From positions 1 through 64,000 of the forward strand of contig NZ_JAHYSR010000007.1 of the NCBI RefSeq assembly GCF_019431455.1: a stretch of DNA of 64,000 bases, given 5' to 3'. Under the pieces are notes generated by a model that worked only from the letters and a program-made list of their open reading frames with translations, searched no databases and was not told the DNA's origin. How positions within the stretch are numbered: the stretch's first letter is position 1; each line of letters starts with the position of its first letter. Origin of the DNA: Paracoccus bogoriensis (GTDB lineage: Bacteria; Pseudomonadota; Alphaproteobacteria; Rhodobacterales; Rhodobacteraceae). Positions 24,710 to 33,910 of this stretch are shown one piece after another. The translations under genes and the position numbers were made by a program.

Positions 24710-25875
24710 GCCGCCACCGGCAGGCGGCGTTCGATCAGGCGGGCATAGATGGACGCGCCGACCGGCAGGGTTCCTTCGTCCAGCACGAAGCCCGGATTGT
24801 GCAGCGGCACGGTGCCCGCATGGCCCAGATTGCCGTAAGCGCCCGGCACCTGTTGCAGCATGTCGGCGAAATCCTCGGAGCCGGTGAAGGGCTGGGCGTC
24901 GTCGCGCACATTTTCTGCGCCCAGGATATCGGCGGCAGCCTGGGTCCAGGCGTCGGACAGGTCGGCATCGTTCACCAGCACGTCGAAGATCTCGCGGAAC
25001 TCGCAGGTGATCGACAGATCAAAGGCCTGCGCGGCGCCCTCGCAGATGGCGCGCATCCGCGCCTGCATCAGGTCGCGCACCTCGGGTTTGAAGAAGCGGA
25101 TCGTGCCGGCCAGCGTCGCGGATTCCGGCACCACGTTATAGGCGCTGCCCGCATGGATCTGCGTCACCGACAGGACCGCCTGATCCAGCGGCGCGACGTT
25201 GCGGCCCAGGATCGTCTGGAACTGCCCGACCAGCCCCGAGGCCGCGACCAGTGCGTCGCGCGATTGCTGGGGTATCGCGGCGTGGCTGCCCTTGCCCGTC
25301 ACGGTGATGTCGAAAAACGACGCGCCCGCCATGGCCGGACCCTTGCACAGGCTCGCGCGGCCCGGCTGACCATTGGGCTGATTGTGCATCCCGTAGATCT
25401 CGTCCACGGGAAAGCGGCGGAACAGCCCATCCACGATCATGGCGCGGGCGCCTCCCAGACCTTCCTCGGCAGGCTGGAAGATCAGAACCGCCGTGCCGTC
25501 GAAATTGCGCGTCCGCGCCAGATATTGCGCCGCGCCCAGCAGCATCGTCGTATGCCCGTCATGGCCGCAGGCATGCATCTTGCCGGGGTTGGTCGAGGCA
25601 TGGGGCAGGCCCGTCGTCTCGTGGATCGGCAGCGCGTCCATGTCTGCGCGCAGGCCGATGCGGCGGTTGCCCTGCCCCCGCCCGCGCAGGATGCCGACCA
25701 CGCCGGTCTTGCCGACGCCCTCATGCACCTCGTCCACGCCCCATTCGCGCAGCTTCGCGGCCACGACCGAGGCGGTGCGAACCTCTTCCATCCCGATCTC
25801 GGGATGGGCGTGGAGGTCGCGGAAGATCGCTGTCAGGTCAGACGCAGCGGCGTCGATTTCAGGCAGGTTCGGCAT
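24706..25875 (-). CDS. M20D-family amidohydrolase (aminoacylase/hippurate-hydrolase type)
   Basis: This 389-residue enzyme belongs to the M20D group, which deacylates N-acyl amino acids. Motifs include DLHAHPEIGMEE, GLRADMDALPI, the metal cysteine and histidine in HACGHDGHT, and FQPAEEGLGGA with the catalytic glutamate. It begins 17 bp inside the ABC ATPase gene, so it is part of that operon, and overlaps the second M20 gene by four bases. Together with that gene it probably processes what the transporter imports. It has no export signal. An N-acetyl or N-acyl amino acid is the likely substrate, but the acyl group is not predictable. Confidence 0.88.
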   Translation of the reverse strand: MPNLPEIDAAASDLTAIFRDLHAHPEIGMEEVRTASVVAAKLREWGVDEVHEGVGKTGVVGILRGRGQGNRRIGLRADMDALPIHETTGLPHASTNPGKMHACGHDGHTTMLLGAAQYLARTRNFDGTAVLIFQPAEEGLGGARAMIVDGLFRRFPVDEIYGMHNQPNGQPGRASLCKGPAMAGASFFDITVTGKGSHAAIPQQSRDALVAASGLVGQFQTILGRNVAPLDQAVLSVTQIHAGSAYNVVPESATLAGTIRFFKPEVRDLMQARMRAICEGAAQAFDLSITCEFREIFDVLVNDADLSDAWTQAAADILGAENVRDDAQPFTGSEDFADMLQQVPGAYGNLGHAGTVPLHNPGFVLDEGTLPVGASIYARLIERRLPVAA

Positions 25876-27532
25876 GGATCACCTCTGGCATCTCGCGGAA
25901 ATTCTGAAAGTCCCAGGCCCGGCCGGGGGCGGCTTCGATCAGGGCGCGGGTATAAGGATGGGCGGGGGCGGCCAGGACCTGGCCAGCGGGGCCGTGTTCG
26001 ACCACCGCGCCGCGCTGCATGACGATCACCTCGTCGCAGATCTGGGCTGCGACACGCAGATCGTGGGTGATGAAGACGATGGCGATGCCCAGATCGCGCT
26101 GGAGCTGGTCCAGAAGGTCCAGCACCTGAGCCTGAACGGACACGTCCAGCGCCGAGACCGCCTCGTCCGCGACCAGCACGTCGGGGCGCATCATCACCGC
26201 GCGGGCGATGGCGATGCGCTGGCGCTGCCCGCCGGAAAACTGATGCGGATATCGGCGCAGCGCATCCTCGGGCAAGCCCACGACGCCCATCAGGCGGGCG
26301 GCCTCGGCCATGGCCTCGCGGCGGGGCGTGCCATAGTTCAGCGGCCCTTCGATCAGGCTTTCGCCCACCGTCCAGCGCGGGTTCAGCGACCGCATCGGGT
26401 CCTGGAACACCACCTGCAGCTTGCGGCGATGCGGGCGCAGGGCGGCGCGGGACAGGGGCGCGATATCGGCCCCGTCCAGCATGATCCGCCCCGAGGAGGG
26501 CTCGATCAGCCGCATGATGCAGCGCGCCACGGTGGACTTGCCCGACCCCGATTCCCCCACGATCCCCAAGGTCCGGCCCCGCGACAGGGCGAAGGTTACA
26601 TCCTTGGCCGCATGGGCCACCGGCAGCTTGCGAAAGAGACCGCCGCCGCCATAGACCTTGTTCAGACCCTCGACCCGCAGGACCGGATCGCCGCCCATCG
26701 CGCGTGCGGGGCGCGGCGCAAGGCTTGGCACGGCGCGCAGCAATTTCTGCGTGTAATCGGCCTTGGGCGCACGCAGCAGGGACTCGACCGCGCCATGCTC
26801 GACGATCTCGCCCTGCTTCATCACATAGACCGTATCCGCGATCTCGGCGACCACGCCCATGTCATGGGTGATGAACAGGACGGCGGTCCCGTGCTTCTGC
26901 TGCAATTCGTCGATCAGCGACAGGATCTGGCGTTGGGTCGTCACGTCCAGCGCGGTCGTGGGCTCGTCCGCGATCAGCAGCGCGGGCTCCAGCACCAGCG
27001 CCATGGCGATCATGATGCGCTGGCGCTGCCCGCCCGACAGCTGGTGCGGATAGGACCGGAAGATGCGGTCAACATCGGGCAGATGGACCTGCTCCATGAT
27101 GGCGATGGCGCGGCGGCGGCGTTCGGCGGCGGAAAGCTGGGTGTGAAGCTCCATCACCTCCATGATCTGGTCGCCCACGCGCAGGACGGGGTTCAGCGCG
27201 GTCATGGGTTCCTGAAAGATCATGGCGACGCGGGCCGCACGCAGATCGCGCATCTGCGCCCGGCTCAGCGCCAGAAGGTCACGTCCCTGCAGATGGATGC
27301 TGCCGCCCGCCACGCGCAGCGCCTGCGGCAGAAGCCCCATCACAGCCAGCGAGGTCACGGATTTTCCCGACCCGGATTCGCCGACCAGACAGACGGTTTC
27401 CCCCGCCCGGATGGTCACGTCGATGGATTTCAGCACCGCCGGATTGCCTGGCGTCTCGGGCAGGGTCACGGACAGGTCGCGGACGGTCAGGACCACCTCG
27501 GCCGCGTCGAAAGTGCCGGTCTTGAAGCGCAT
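25859..27532 (-). CDS. Double-domain ABC ATPase (DppD-DppF fusion type)
   Basis: This 557-residue protein holds two ATP-binding cassettes, like GsiA and YejF. The first has [10 protein letters not shown] (Walker A), [15 protein letters not shown] (signature) and [12 protein letters not shown] (Walker B). The second has [25 protein letters not shown] and [12 protein letters not shown]. It powers an oligopeptide-type importer with the two permeases upstream. The ATG at 27532-27530 overlaps the permease stop (TGATG). The linker carries the peptide-transporter C-terminal region. Gene order and M20 partners suggest an acylated amino acid or peptide as substrate. Confidence 0.9.
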   Translation of the reverse strand: MRFKTGTFDAAEVVLTVRDLSVTLPETPGNPAVLKSIDVTIRAGETVCLVGESGSGKSVTSLAVMGLLPQALRVAGGSIHLQGRDLLALSRAQMRDLRAARVAMIFQEPMTALNPVLRVGDQIMEVMELHTQLSAAERRRRAIAIMEQVHLPDVDRIFRSYPHQLSGGQRQRIMIAMALVLEPALLIADEPTTALDVTTQRQILSLIDELQQKHGTAVLFITHDMGVVAEIADTVYVMKQGEIVEHGAVESLLRAPKADYTQKLLRAVPSLAPRPARAMGGDPVLRVEGLNKVYGGGGLFRKLPVAHAAKDVTFALSRGRTLGIVGESGSGKSTVARCIMRLIEPSSGRIMLDGADIAPLSRAALRPHRRKLQVVFQDPMRSLNPRWTVGESLIEGPLNYGTPRREAMAEAARLMGVVGLPEDALRRYPHQFSGGQRQRIAIARAVMMRPDVLVADEAVSALDVSVQAQVLDLLDQLQRDLGIAIVFITHDLRVAAQICDEVIVMQRGAVVEHGPAGQVLAAPAHPYTRALIEAAPGRAWDFQNFREMPEVIHAEPA

Positions 27533-28407
27533 CAGCCTGCCCTCTTCTTCAGCCGTGGGTCCAGCATGTCGCGCGCGGCGTCCCCCAGCAGGTTGATCGA
27601 CAGGATGCAGAGCGACAGCGCGATGCCGGGATAGAGGATCAGCTCCGGCTTGATGCGGAAGAACTGCCGCCCCTCGGCCATGATGTTGCCCCAGGTGGGG
27701 GTCTCGGTGCTGACGCCCGCGCCCAGAAAGGACAGGATCGCCTCGGTCAGGATGGCGGAGGCCAGGATATAGGTGCCCTGCACGATCAGGGGCGCCGTGG
27801 TGTTCGGGACCAGATGGCGGACCAGGATCTTGCGCATGGGGGTGCCAAGCGCGATGGCAGCCTCGACATAGGGTTCCTCGCGCGCGGACAGGATCACGGC
27901 GCGGACGAGACGGACCACGCGCGGGATCTCGGGGATGGTGATGGCGGCGATCACCGACCCGACGGACGGCCCGTTCAGCGCCACAAGCGCGATGGCCAGA
28001 AGGATCGAGGGGATCGCCATCAGCGCATCCATCGCCCGCATGATGATCGCATCCGCGGTGCGGAAGAACCCCGCCACCAGTCCGATCACCAGGCCCAGGG
28101 TCACGGCCACCACCGCCGTGGCGATGCCGATGATCAGCGATAACTGGCCGCCGATCAGCACCCGGCTGAAGATGTCGCGCCCGAAATTGTCGGTGCCGAG
28201 CGGATGGCCCGGTTGCGATCCCTGCAGGCGCACCATCGGGTTCATGGCCAGCGGATCATGCGGCGCGATCCAGCCCGCCAGCAGCGTCAGCAGGACGATG
28301 ACCGCCAGGATCAGCGCCGCCAGTTTCGCGCCCAGACCGAATTGCGGCAGGCGCAGCGCGCGCAGCACGGGCTGCATCGCGGAAGTGGGTTGCGGGATCG
28401 GTGCCAT
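27532..28407 (-). CDS. ABC transporter permease, DppC type
   Basis: This 291-residue inner-membrane permease has six membrane segments and the DppC-type N-terminal domain ending HPLGTDNFGRDIFSRVLIGG. The EAA loop that contacts the ATPase is EAAIALGTPMRKILVRHLVP. It pairs with the DppB-type permease upstream, overlapping its stop by one base (TGATG). A substrate cannot be deduced from permease sequence. Confidence 0.9.
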   Translation of the reverse strand: MAPIPQPTSAMQPVLRALRLPQFGLGAKLAALILAVIVLLTLLAGWIAPHDPLAMNPMVRLQGSQPGHPLGTDNFGRDIFSRVLIGGQLSLIIGIATAVVAVTLGLVIGLVAGFFRTADAIIMRAMDALMAIPSILLAIALVALNGPSVGSVIAAITIPEIPRVVRLVRAVILSAREEPYVEAAIALGTPMRKILVRHLVPNTTAPLIVQGTYILASAILTEAILSFLGAGVSTETPTWGNIMAEGRQFFRIKPELILYPGIALSLCILSINLLGDAARDMLDPRLKKRAG

Positions 28408-29348
28408 CAGTAGCGGATCCTTGGATCAAAGAGGCTGTAGCTGAGGTCGATCAGAAGGTTCACCAGCACATAGAGAAAGCTGGTCAGCAGGATCATCGCC
28501 TGGATCACCGGATAGTCCCGCGCAAGGATCGCATCGACCGTCAGCCGCCCCAATCCGGGGATGTTGAAGACGGTTTCCGTGACCACCACGCCCCCGATCA
28601 GCAGCGCAAATCCGGTGCCGATCACCGTCAGGATCGGCACGGCGGCATTCCTCAGCGCATGGCGGAACAGGACGCGCCGTTCGGGCGCGCCCTTGGCGCG
28701 GGCGGTGCGGATGTAATCCTCGCCCAGCACGTCCAGCATGTTGGCCCGCGTCATCCGCGCAATCAGGGCGACATAGATCGTGGACAATGTCAGCGCGGGC
28801 AGGAAGGCGCTGGACAAAAATGGGCGCAGGCCGGCCGAGATCGGCTGAAAGCCCTGCACCGGAAACCAGCCCAGTCTCAGCGAAAAGATCAGGATGAACA
28901 GATATCCGATCACGAAGACCGGCACCGAAAAGCCCAGGACCGAAAAGGTCATCACCGCGTAATCCACGCCGCTGCGATGTTTCCACGCGGCCAGCACACC
29001 CATCGGCACGGAAATGACAACCGACATCAGGATGGTCAGCACTGCGATCGAGATCGTCGGCCCGATACGCTCGGCCACCATTATCGAAACCGGCGTGTTC
29101 GAGATCAGCGACACGCCCAGATCGCCCTGCATGAGCTGCCCGATCCAGGTCGCGAACTGAACGGGGATAGGGTCGTTCAGGCCCATCGCCTCGCGGATAC
29201 GCTCCAGCTGGGCGGGGGTGGCCATGTCGCCCGCGATGATCGCGGCCGGATCGCCCGGCGTCAGGCGCAGCAGCAGGAAGACGAAGACCGCGACCAGCAG
29301 CATGACGGGAATGACGGCAAGACAGCGCCGCAGGATATAGCCGGACAT
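28407..29348 (-). CDS. ABC transporter permease, DppB type
   Basis: This 313-residue permease has the DppB layout: an N-terminal helix, the LLRLTPGDPAA motif, and an EAA-like loop RTARAKGAPERRVLFRHALR before the last helices. ATG 29348 was chosen because GGAGGAG lies seven bases before it; upstream in-frame methionine lacks a ribosome site. A short hairpin in the 75-bp gap separates it from the binding-protein gene. Confidence 0.9.
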   Translation of the reverse strand: MSGYILRRCLAVIPVMLLVAVFVFLLLRLTPGDPAAIIAGDMATPAQLERIREAMGLNDPIPVQFATWIGQLMQGDLGVSLISNTPVSIMVAERIGPTISIAVLTILMSVVISVPMGVLAAWKHRSGVDYAVMTFSVLGFSVPVFVIGYLFILIFSLRLGWFPVQGFQPISAGLRPFLSSAFLPALTLSTIYVALIARMTRANMLDVLGEDYIRTARAKGAPERRVLFRHALRNAAVPILTVIGTGFALLIGGVVVTETVFNIPGLGRLTVDAILARDYPVIQAMILLTSFLYVLVNLLIDLSYSLFDPRIRY

Positions 29349-29384
29349 CTGGCTCCTCCGGGAATGGGCCGAAAGATGTGGCAA

Positions 29385-29402
29385 GGGCGGAACGCGCCGC
29401 CC
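29385..29402 (-). other. Intercistronic hairpin after the binding-protein gene
   Basis: GGGCGG at 29385-29390 pairs with CCGCCC at 29397-29402 around a six-base loop, in the gap between the binding-protein and permease genes. There is no U-run, so it more likely protects the upstream message from 3' decay than ends transcription. Confidence 0.45.
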
Positions 29403-29423
29403 TCGCCGGTTGACGGGCGTCGA

Positions 29424-30989
29424 TCACTCGGTCTTGTTGATGCCCCAGAAGACCGGGACCGGGCTGTCGATCATGTCGGTGATCGTCGTGCGGCGCGCCT
29501 GCGGCAGGGTGTATTGCCCAAGCGGCACCAGCAACACGTTGTCGAGGGCGTGATCCTGGATGCGGGCAGCGACCTCGGCCTGCGCCTCGGGATCGGCGGC
29601 GTCGATGAACTCTTCCTTCAGCGCCTCGATGGTCTCGTCGGTGGGCCAGCCGAACCAGGCATCGTTGCCGCGCCCGTTCAGCATCGGGTTCGAGATCGGG
29701 TTCGAGATCTCGGGCACCATCCAGTTGGTGATGAAGATGTTCCAGCCGCCATCGGCAGGGGCCGCCTGGCTGGCACGACGCGTCACCAGCGTCTGCCAGT
29801 CCATCGGCTGCATGTCCACATTGAAGCCGACCTCGCGCAGCGCCTGCGAGACCACGACCGGCTGCGTGACCAGCGCGACCAGATCGGTCGGCGCCATGAT
29901 GACGACTGGCGTGCCGTCATAGCCCGCCTCTTCCAGCAGAGCGCGCGCCGCGTCCTGCCCGCCGCCTTCGGTCAGCGTCTCGGACCCGCCGGTGCTTTCC
30001 AGAGGTGTGCCGCAGCCCAGGACCGCACCGCAGATCTGATAATATTCGGGATTGCCGACCATCGCGGCCAGGACCGGTTCCTGCGTGATCGCCTTCAGCG
30101 CCGCCTGCCGGACCTGCTGATTGTCAAAGGGCGGGTGCAGGAAGTTCATCCGCACCATGGTCTGCATCCCGGTCGGCTCGCGCTTTTCGACCACGACATT
30201 CGGATCGCCCTCTAGCAGCGGGATCAGATCGACCTGCATCGCCTCGATATAGTCGATTTCGCCACTGGACAGCGCGTTCACCGCCGTCTGCACATCGGGC
30301 ATGTTGACCCATTCGACGCGATCCACATTCACCACCTTGCCGCCCGCCATCCAGTCGGCCGGTTCGTCACGCGGCACATAATCGTCGAACTTCTCATAGA
30401 CGACCTTCAGGCCCGGCTGAAACTCGGCCTCTAGGAAGCGGAACGGCCCCGAGCCGATATATTCGGTGATTGCCTCGTCGGCGGGCGTCTCGGCCACGCG
30501 GGCAGGCATGATGAAGGGCGGGATGGCGGATTGCTTGGACAGCACGTCCAGCATCGGCACGAAGGGCTCGGTCAGGGTCCAGGTGATCGTGCGGTCGTCT
30601 GTGGCCTCAAGGCTTTCGGTGCGGTCCATGATGACCTGGCCGCCCGCATCGCGCTGCGCCCACCGCTTCAGCGAGGCAACCGCATCGGCCGCCGTCACCG
30701 GCGCGCCATCGTGAAAGACCAGCCCTTCGCGCAGGGTGAAGGTCCAGGTCAGCCCGTCATCCGATGTGGTCCAGTCGGCCATCTGCGGCTGCGGCTGGAA
30801 CTGGCTGTCCTGCGCGACCAGCACGTCATAGATCATGTAGGCGTGATTGCGGGTGATATGGGCCGTGGTGATGATCGGGTCCAGAACGCGCAGGCCCGAA
30901 TGCATCACGGCGGTGATCGTGGTTTCGGCAAAGGCCGTGCCGGCCAGCATGGTCGAGGCCAGAAGCCCCGCGGTCAGTCGGTTGAACAT
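29424..30989 (-). CDS. Periplasmic substrate-binding protein, family 5 (peptide type)
   Basis: This 521-residue periplasmic receptor belongs to solute-binding family 5 (dipeptide, oligopeptide, nickel or glutathione). A signal peptide ends at AFAET around residue 22. The family motifs RNHAYMIYDVLVAQD, WTFTLREGLVFHDG and GSGPFRFLE are visible. ATG 30989 with AGAGGA ahead is the start; the open sequence further upstream has no coding character. It is the first gene of the binding protein, DppB, DppC, ATPase and two M20 operon. The ligand is probably a peptide or acylated amino acid that the M20 enzymes cleave. Confidence 0.9.
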   Translation of the reverse strand: MFNRLTAGLLASTMLAGTAFAETTITAVMHSGLRVLDPIITTAHITRNHAYMIYDVLVAQDSQFQPQPQMADWTTSDDGLTWTFTLREGLVFHDGAPVTAADAVASLKRWAQRDAGGQVIMDRTESLEATDDRTITWTLTEPFVPMLDVLSKQSAIPPFIMPARVAETPADEAITEYIGSGPFRFLEAEFQPGLKVVYEKFDDYVPRDEPADWMAGGKVVNVDRVEWVNMPDVQTAVNALSSGEIDYIEAMQVDLIPLLEGDPNVVVEKREPTGMQTMVRMNFLHPPFDNQQVRQAALKAITQEPVLAAMVGNPEYYQICGAVLGCGTPLESTGGSETLTEGGGQDAARALLEEAGYDGTPVVIMAPTDLVALVTQPVVVSQALREVGFNVDMQPMDWQTLVTRRASQAAPADGGWNIFITNWMVPEISNPISNPMLNGRGNDAWFGWPTDETIEALKEEFIDAADPEAQAEVAARIQDHALDNVLLVPLGQYTLPQARRTTITDMIDSPVPVFWGINKTE

Positions 30990-31739
30990 GATGTCCTCTC
31001 TGTATGGCGATGGTGCTGGCCGGTCTTGGCGCCGGCTTGCGCGGTTGCGGAAAAGGGCCGGGTGACGACCAGAAGCCTGAGGCCGGGGGCAAAATGCAGA
31101 AAGGGCCGCGTCGCTGCCGGACCAAGGGGCATCAGGCCGGGTGCTGCGCAGCTCAGGATGCGCGCCGCACAGAGCGCGAAATCGGCGCGAAGATGATTGT
31201 AGCCCGCCTCCAGGCGGATTTTCTGCGCCCGAGGCTCGCCGCCCGGAAAACAGGAATCCGCCGATCGGCCATCTGCGCCTTTCCCCGACTGACGGCCATC
31301 CGGGCGCAGGCGATCCGCAGCAGCGCCGCAAGGCCAGGCCGCCGATGCACGCCGCCGAAACCGGGACCGGTCGCACGATGATGCCCGTCCGACAGGGGCT
31401 CGACCGCGAAGCCGCCCGCCGAAGGTCTGCGACACCTGCGCGCGAGGCGCCGCCTCCGCCGAGACCTGCAGCAGCAGCGTCAAGCCCGCCTGGCCTGGAT
31501 GGTCGATCATCCCCGCAACCGGCAGGTTCGGGCGCAGCGGCAGATGGTCCCCGCCCTGTTCAAAGGCCGCCATCTCGCCCCGGCTTGGCGCAGGGGAATC
31601 GCCCCCTTGCACAAAACCGGCAAGAGCGATGCGCGCGGTCTGGGCAGGTCGGGACATCTGTATTGCTATCCGATACGGCTGCATTGCATAATGAGATTAG
31701 AAGTCTGGTTTTCCACCTGTCAACGCCAGAGACACGCCA
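30990..31739. other. 750-bp divergent intergenic region
   Basis: No convincing protein is encoded on either strand between the binding-protein gene and the second iclR gene; the open frames lack any recognisable motif and look like antisense or chance frames. The end nearest iclR is relatively AT-rich (about 31660-31710) and holds an operator-like palindrome. If the transporter operon starts there, it has a leader of about 650 bases. Confidence 0.5.
31660..31676. promoter_or_regulatory. Probable IclR operator upstream of second iclR gene
   Basis: GTATTGCTATCCGATAC is an imperfect palindrome that matches the perfect site at 22703-22719 in 13 of 17 positions, with both outer arms conserved. 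It lies 64 bp before the GTG start of the second iclR gene. Confidence 0.55.
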
Positions 31740-32528
31740 GTGACCGAAAACGATCATTCTGATCCGTCCAGAGGCGCGGACGGGCTATTCAACCGATCTC
31801 TTGCCCGCGGACTGAGCGTTCTTGAATCCTTTCGCGATGCCGACCGGCCCCTGTCGCTGGCGGAGATCGCGTCGCGGACCGGCCTGACGCGCAGCGCGGC
31901 GCAAAGACTGGTCCACACGTTGCGAAAGCTGGGCTATCTGACGCTGGCCGATGACGGCCGGGGGTTTCTGCTGAATCTGCCGATTCTGGATCTGACGCAT
32001 GATTACCTGCGCATGAACCCGGTTTTACGGCGCGCCAGCCCGGTGCTGCTGGAATTGCGACGGCAGGTGCAGGAACGGGTGGACCTGTCGCTGTTCGACG
32101 GGGTGAGGATGGTCTATGCGACCCGCCTGCAAAGCAAGCGCGAGGCGTTTTTTGCCACGCTGGTCGGCCATAGCGTGCCAGTGACCGGTTCTTCGGGCGG
32201 ATGGGCGGCGCTGGCCTTGCTGCCGGATGCCGAGATCGACGCGATCCTGGCCCGCGCGCCCCTGCGCGCGCTGACGCCGCGCAGCCTGACCGACCCCGAC
32301 GCGATCCGCGCCCAGATCGCCGCGGTTCGCCGCGACGGTCACGCGCTGGCGCTGGAGCAGGTGCTGATGGGCGAGGTGGCCATCGCCATGGCAATCTCCG
32401 ACCCACAGGGGCGACCGGTCGGTGCGGTCCATATCGCCGGATCGCTGGCCGAGTGGCAACCCGAGGACTTCCGCCGCCGCATGGCCCCTCCTCTGGCTGC
32501 GGCGATCCGAAGCCTTCGCGCAGCCTGA
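31740..32528 (+). CDS. IclR-family transcriptional regulator (second copy)
   Basis: This 262-residue regulator is a paralogue of the IclR at 22776-23582. The winged helix reads SLAEIASRTGLTRSAAQRLV, and the effector domain ends in HIAGSLAEWQPEDF. The start codon is GTG at 31740 because no ATG is suitably placed. It is divergent from the peptide-type transporter operon and is its likely regulator, perhaps also acting at the amidase promoter through the shared operator. It faces the SDR gene tail to tail, with six bases between stops. Confidence 0.85.
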   Translation: MTENDHSDPSRGADGLFNRSLARGLSVLESFRDADRPLSLAEIASRTGLTRSAAQRLVHTLRKLGYLTLADDGRGFLLNLPILDLTHDYLRMNPVLRRASPVLLELRRQVQERVDLSLFDGVRMVYATRLQSKREAFFATLVGHSVPVTGSSGGWAALALLPDAEIDAILARAPLRALTPRSLTDPDAIRAQIAAVRRDGHALALEQVLMGEVAIAMAISDPQGRPVGAVHIAGSLAEWQPEDFRRRMAPPLAAAIRSLRAA

Positions 32529-32534
32529 CTGCGA

Positions 32535-33284
32535 TCAGTCCGCCAGACCGATACGGCGCCGGATATCGGGATCGCGCAGAGAGATCTCGTCGCCCAGCCA
32601 GGGATCGGCCTCGGATCCGCACATCCAGACCAGCGCGCGGGCAGGCCATTCGGGCGGGATGTGCAAGGACCAGTCCAGCCTGCTGACCGGGCCCACCCCG
32701 CTATCGCGAATCGCGCGCTGCATGTCGGTCGCAACCGTGCCCGGCGACAGGCTGATCGCGCGAATACCATCGCCCCGCGCCTCGAGGTCAAGCGACCGGG
32801 TCAGCATCAGCGCCCCGGCCTTGCTGGCGCAATAGGCGCTCCAGCCCTCTTGCGGGCGATGGGCCGCGCCCGAGCCGATGGTCAGGACCGTGCCGCCCCC
32901 CGCCGCACGCATCAGCGGCAGCACCGCCCGGATGCCGTGAAAGACGCCCTTGATGTTCACGTCGATGCACGCGCCCCAGTCCTTGGCATCGGCCAGATCC
33001 ATGCGGCTCAACGGCCCGATCAGTCCCGCATTGTTCACCAGCACGTCCAGCCGCCCGGCCCGGTCGTGCAGGGCGGTCACGACCCGCTCCATGTCCCCGG
33101 CCACAGCCACATCGCCCACCAGCGGCAAGCCGCCGATCTCGTCTGCCAGCGCCTCGACGGCCTCGGCACTCCGAGCCATCACGCCGACGAGTGCGCCGGC
33201 CGCAGCAAAGGCCCGCGCCGCCGCCGCGCCGATGCCGCGCGACGCCCCTGTCACCAGAACCGCCTTGCCCGTCAGATCGACCAT
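32535..33284 (-). CDS. Short-chain dehydrogenase/reductase
   Basis: This 249-residue SDR has the cofactor motif TGASRGIG (13-20), the NNAG motif, the catalytic tyrosine and lysine in YCASK, and a serine in TIGSGA about 13 residues before. It oxidises or reduces a hydroxyl/keto group with NAD(P). The C-terminal tail WLGDEISLRDPDIRRRIG is reminiscent of SDRs acting on small polyols or acids. It is a single gene next to the second iclR. Its link to the catabolic genes is inferred from location only. Confidence 0.85.
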   Translation of the reverse strand: MVDLTGKAVLVTGASRGIGAAAARAFAAAGALVGVMARSAEAVEALADEIGGLPLVGDVAVAGDMERVVTALHDRAGRLDVLVNNAGLIGPLSRMDLADAKDWGACIDVNIKGVFHGIRAVLPLMRAAGGGTVLTIGSGAAHRPQEGWSAYCASKAGALMLTRSLDLEARGDGIRAISLSPGTVATDMQRAIRDSGVGPVSRLDWSLHIPPEWPARALVWMCGSEADPWLGDEISLRDPDIRRRIGLAD

Positions 33285-33910
33285 ATCGCGCTCTCCTGTT
33301 TGTCAGATCCCCGTTGTGCGGGCGGGCGCCAGCGCGCGTCAAGGGGCGGGTTTCGGGCAAGGAACCCGCATGGGCTCCGCAGCCCCGCTCTGACGACCCT
33401 CATCCGGGTGATATGCCGGCAAAGGCCGGGCGAAGAGGCCGAGCCATGAACCAAGGCGGCTACGCCCCGTCGCGGCGTTCTACCTTGATGTGCGGTCAGC
33501 CCGTCCAGCGCGCCCGGCTTGTCGTGGATCGTCAGCCGGTCCATCAGCGTCGCAGAGGCTTCGTTCAAGCCGATGACCTGTGGTGGGATCAAGGCCGGAT
33601 ATCTTCGCGCGCAAGGCGCAGATCCGCGCCCGCCTCGAAAGAGCAGAGGCCGTCACGCTCGTCCTCGATCCTGCGATACGCCTCTGCGTCGATCGGCACC
33701 CGAGGATCGGCCGCCGGGCGAAGCGTGGGACCAGTCCAGAAGACCAGGCCCCGCAGGAAGCCAGGCCTGAGACGGCTGTTCGGATGGTCAGCCCGCATCC
33801 CGTCCGGCAGCACCGCGATGCTGCGGCGCCACATATTCCTGGCCGTCCCGTGACGGCGCGTCACAAAGACCCGGCGAACCGGCCTTGATGGAGGGATGGC
33901 GCAGAGTGGG
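33285..33910 (-). other. 626-bp region with possible gene remnant
   Basis: No intact gene is apparent. On the minus strand, two overlapping frames show coding-like text: one ends EDERDGLCSFEAGADLRLA at about 33594, and another starts IPPQVIGLNEASATLMDRLT from about 33592. Together they look like one gene broken by a frameshift, with no recognised family. On the plus strand about 33405-33480 there is a GC-rich, hairpin-rich stretch that I could not match to a known RNA. Confidence 0.3.

Noticed and set aside
28401-30215. 604-codon plus-strand frame across the peptide transporter genes
   Set aside because: It is a shadow of the permease and binding-protein genes, with His/Gln/Arg-rich composition typical of antisense frames.
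30990-31376. N-terminal extension of the binding-protein gene to 31376
   Set aside because: The signal peptide begins at 30989, and the upstream sequence has no coding character.
32527-32540. Small hairpin between the second iclR and SDR stops as terminator
   Set aside because: The stem is only 5 bp (GACTG/CAGTC) and no T-run follows.
33405-33480. Possible riboswitch upstream of the SDR or glutamine-synthetase-family gene
   Set aside because: The GC-rich hairpins match no riboswitch consensus I know, and the stretch is downstream of the glutamine-synthetase-family gene.
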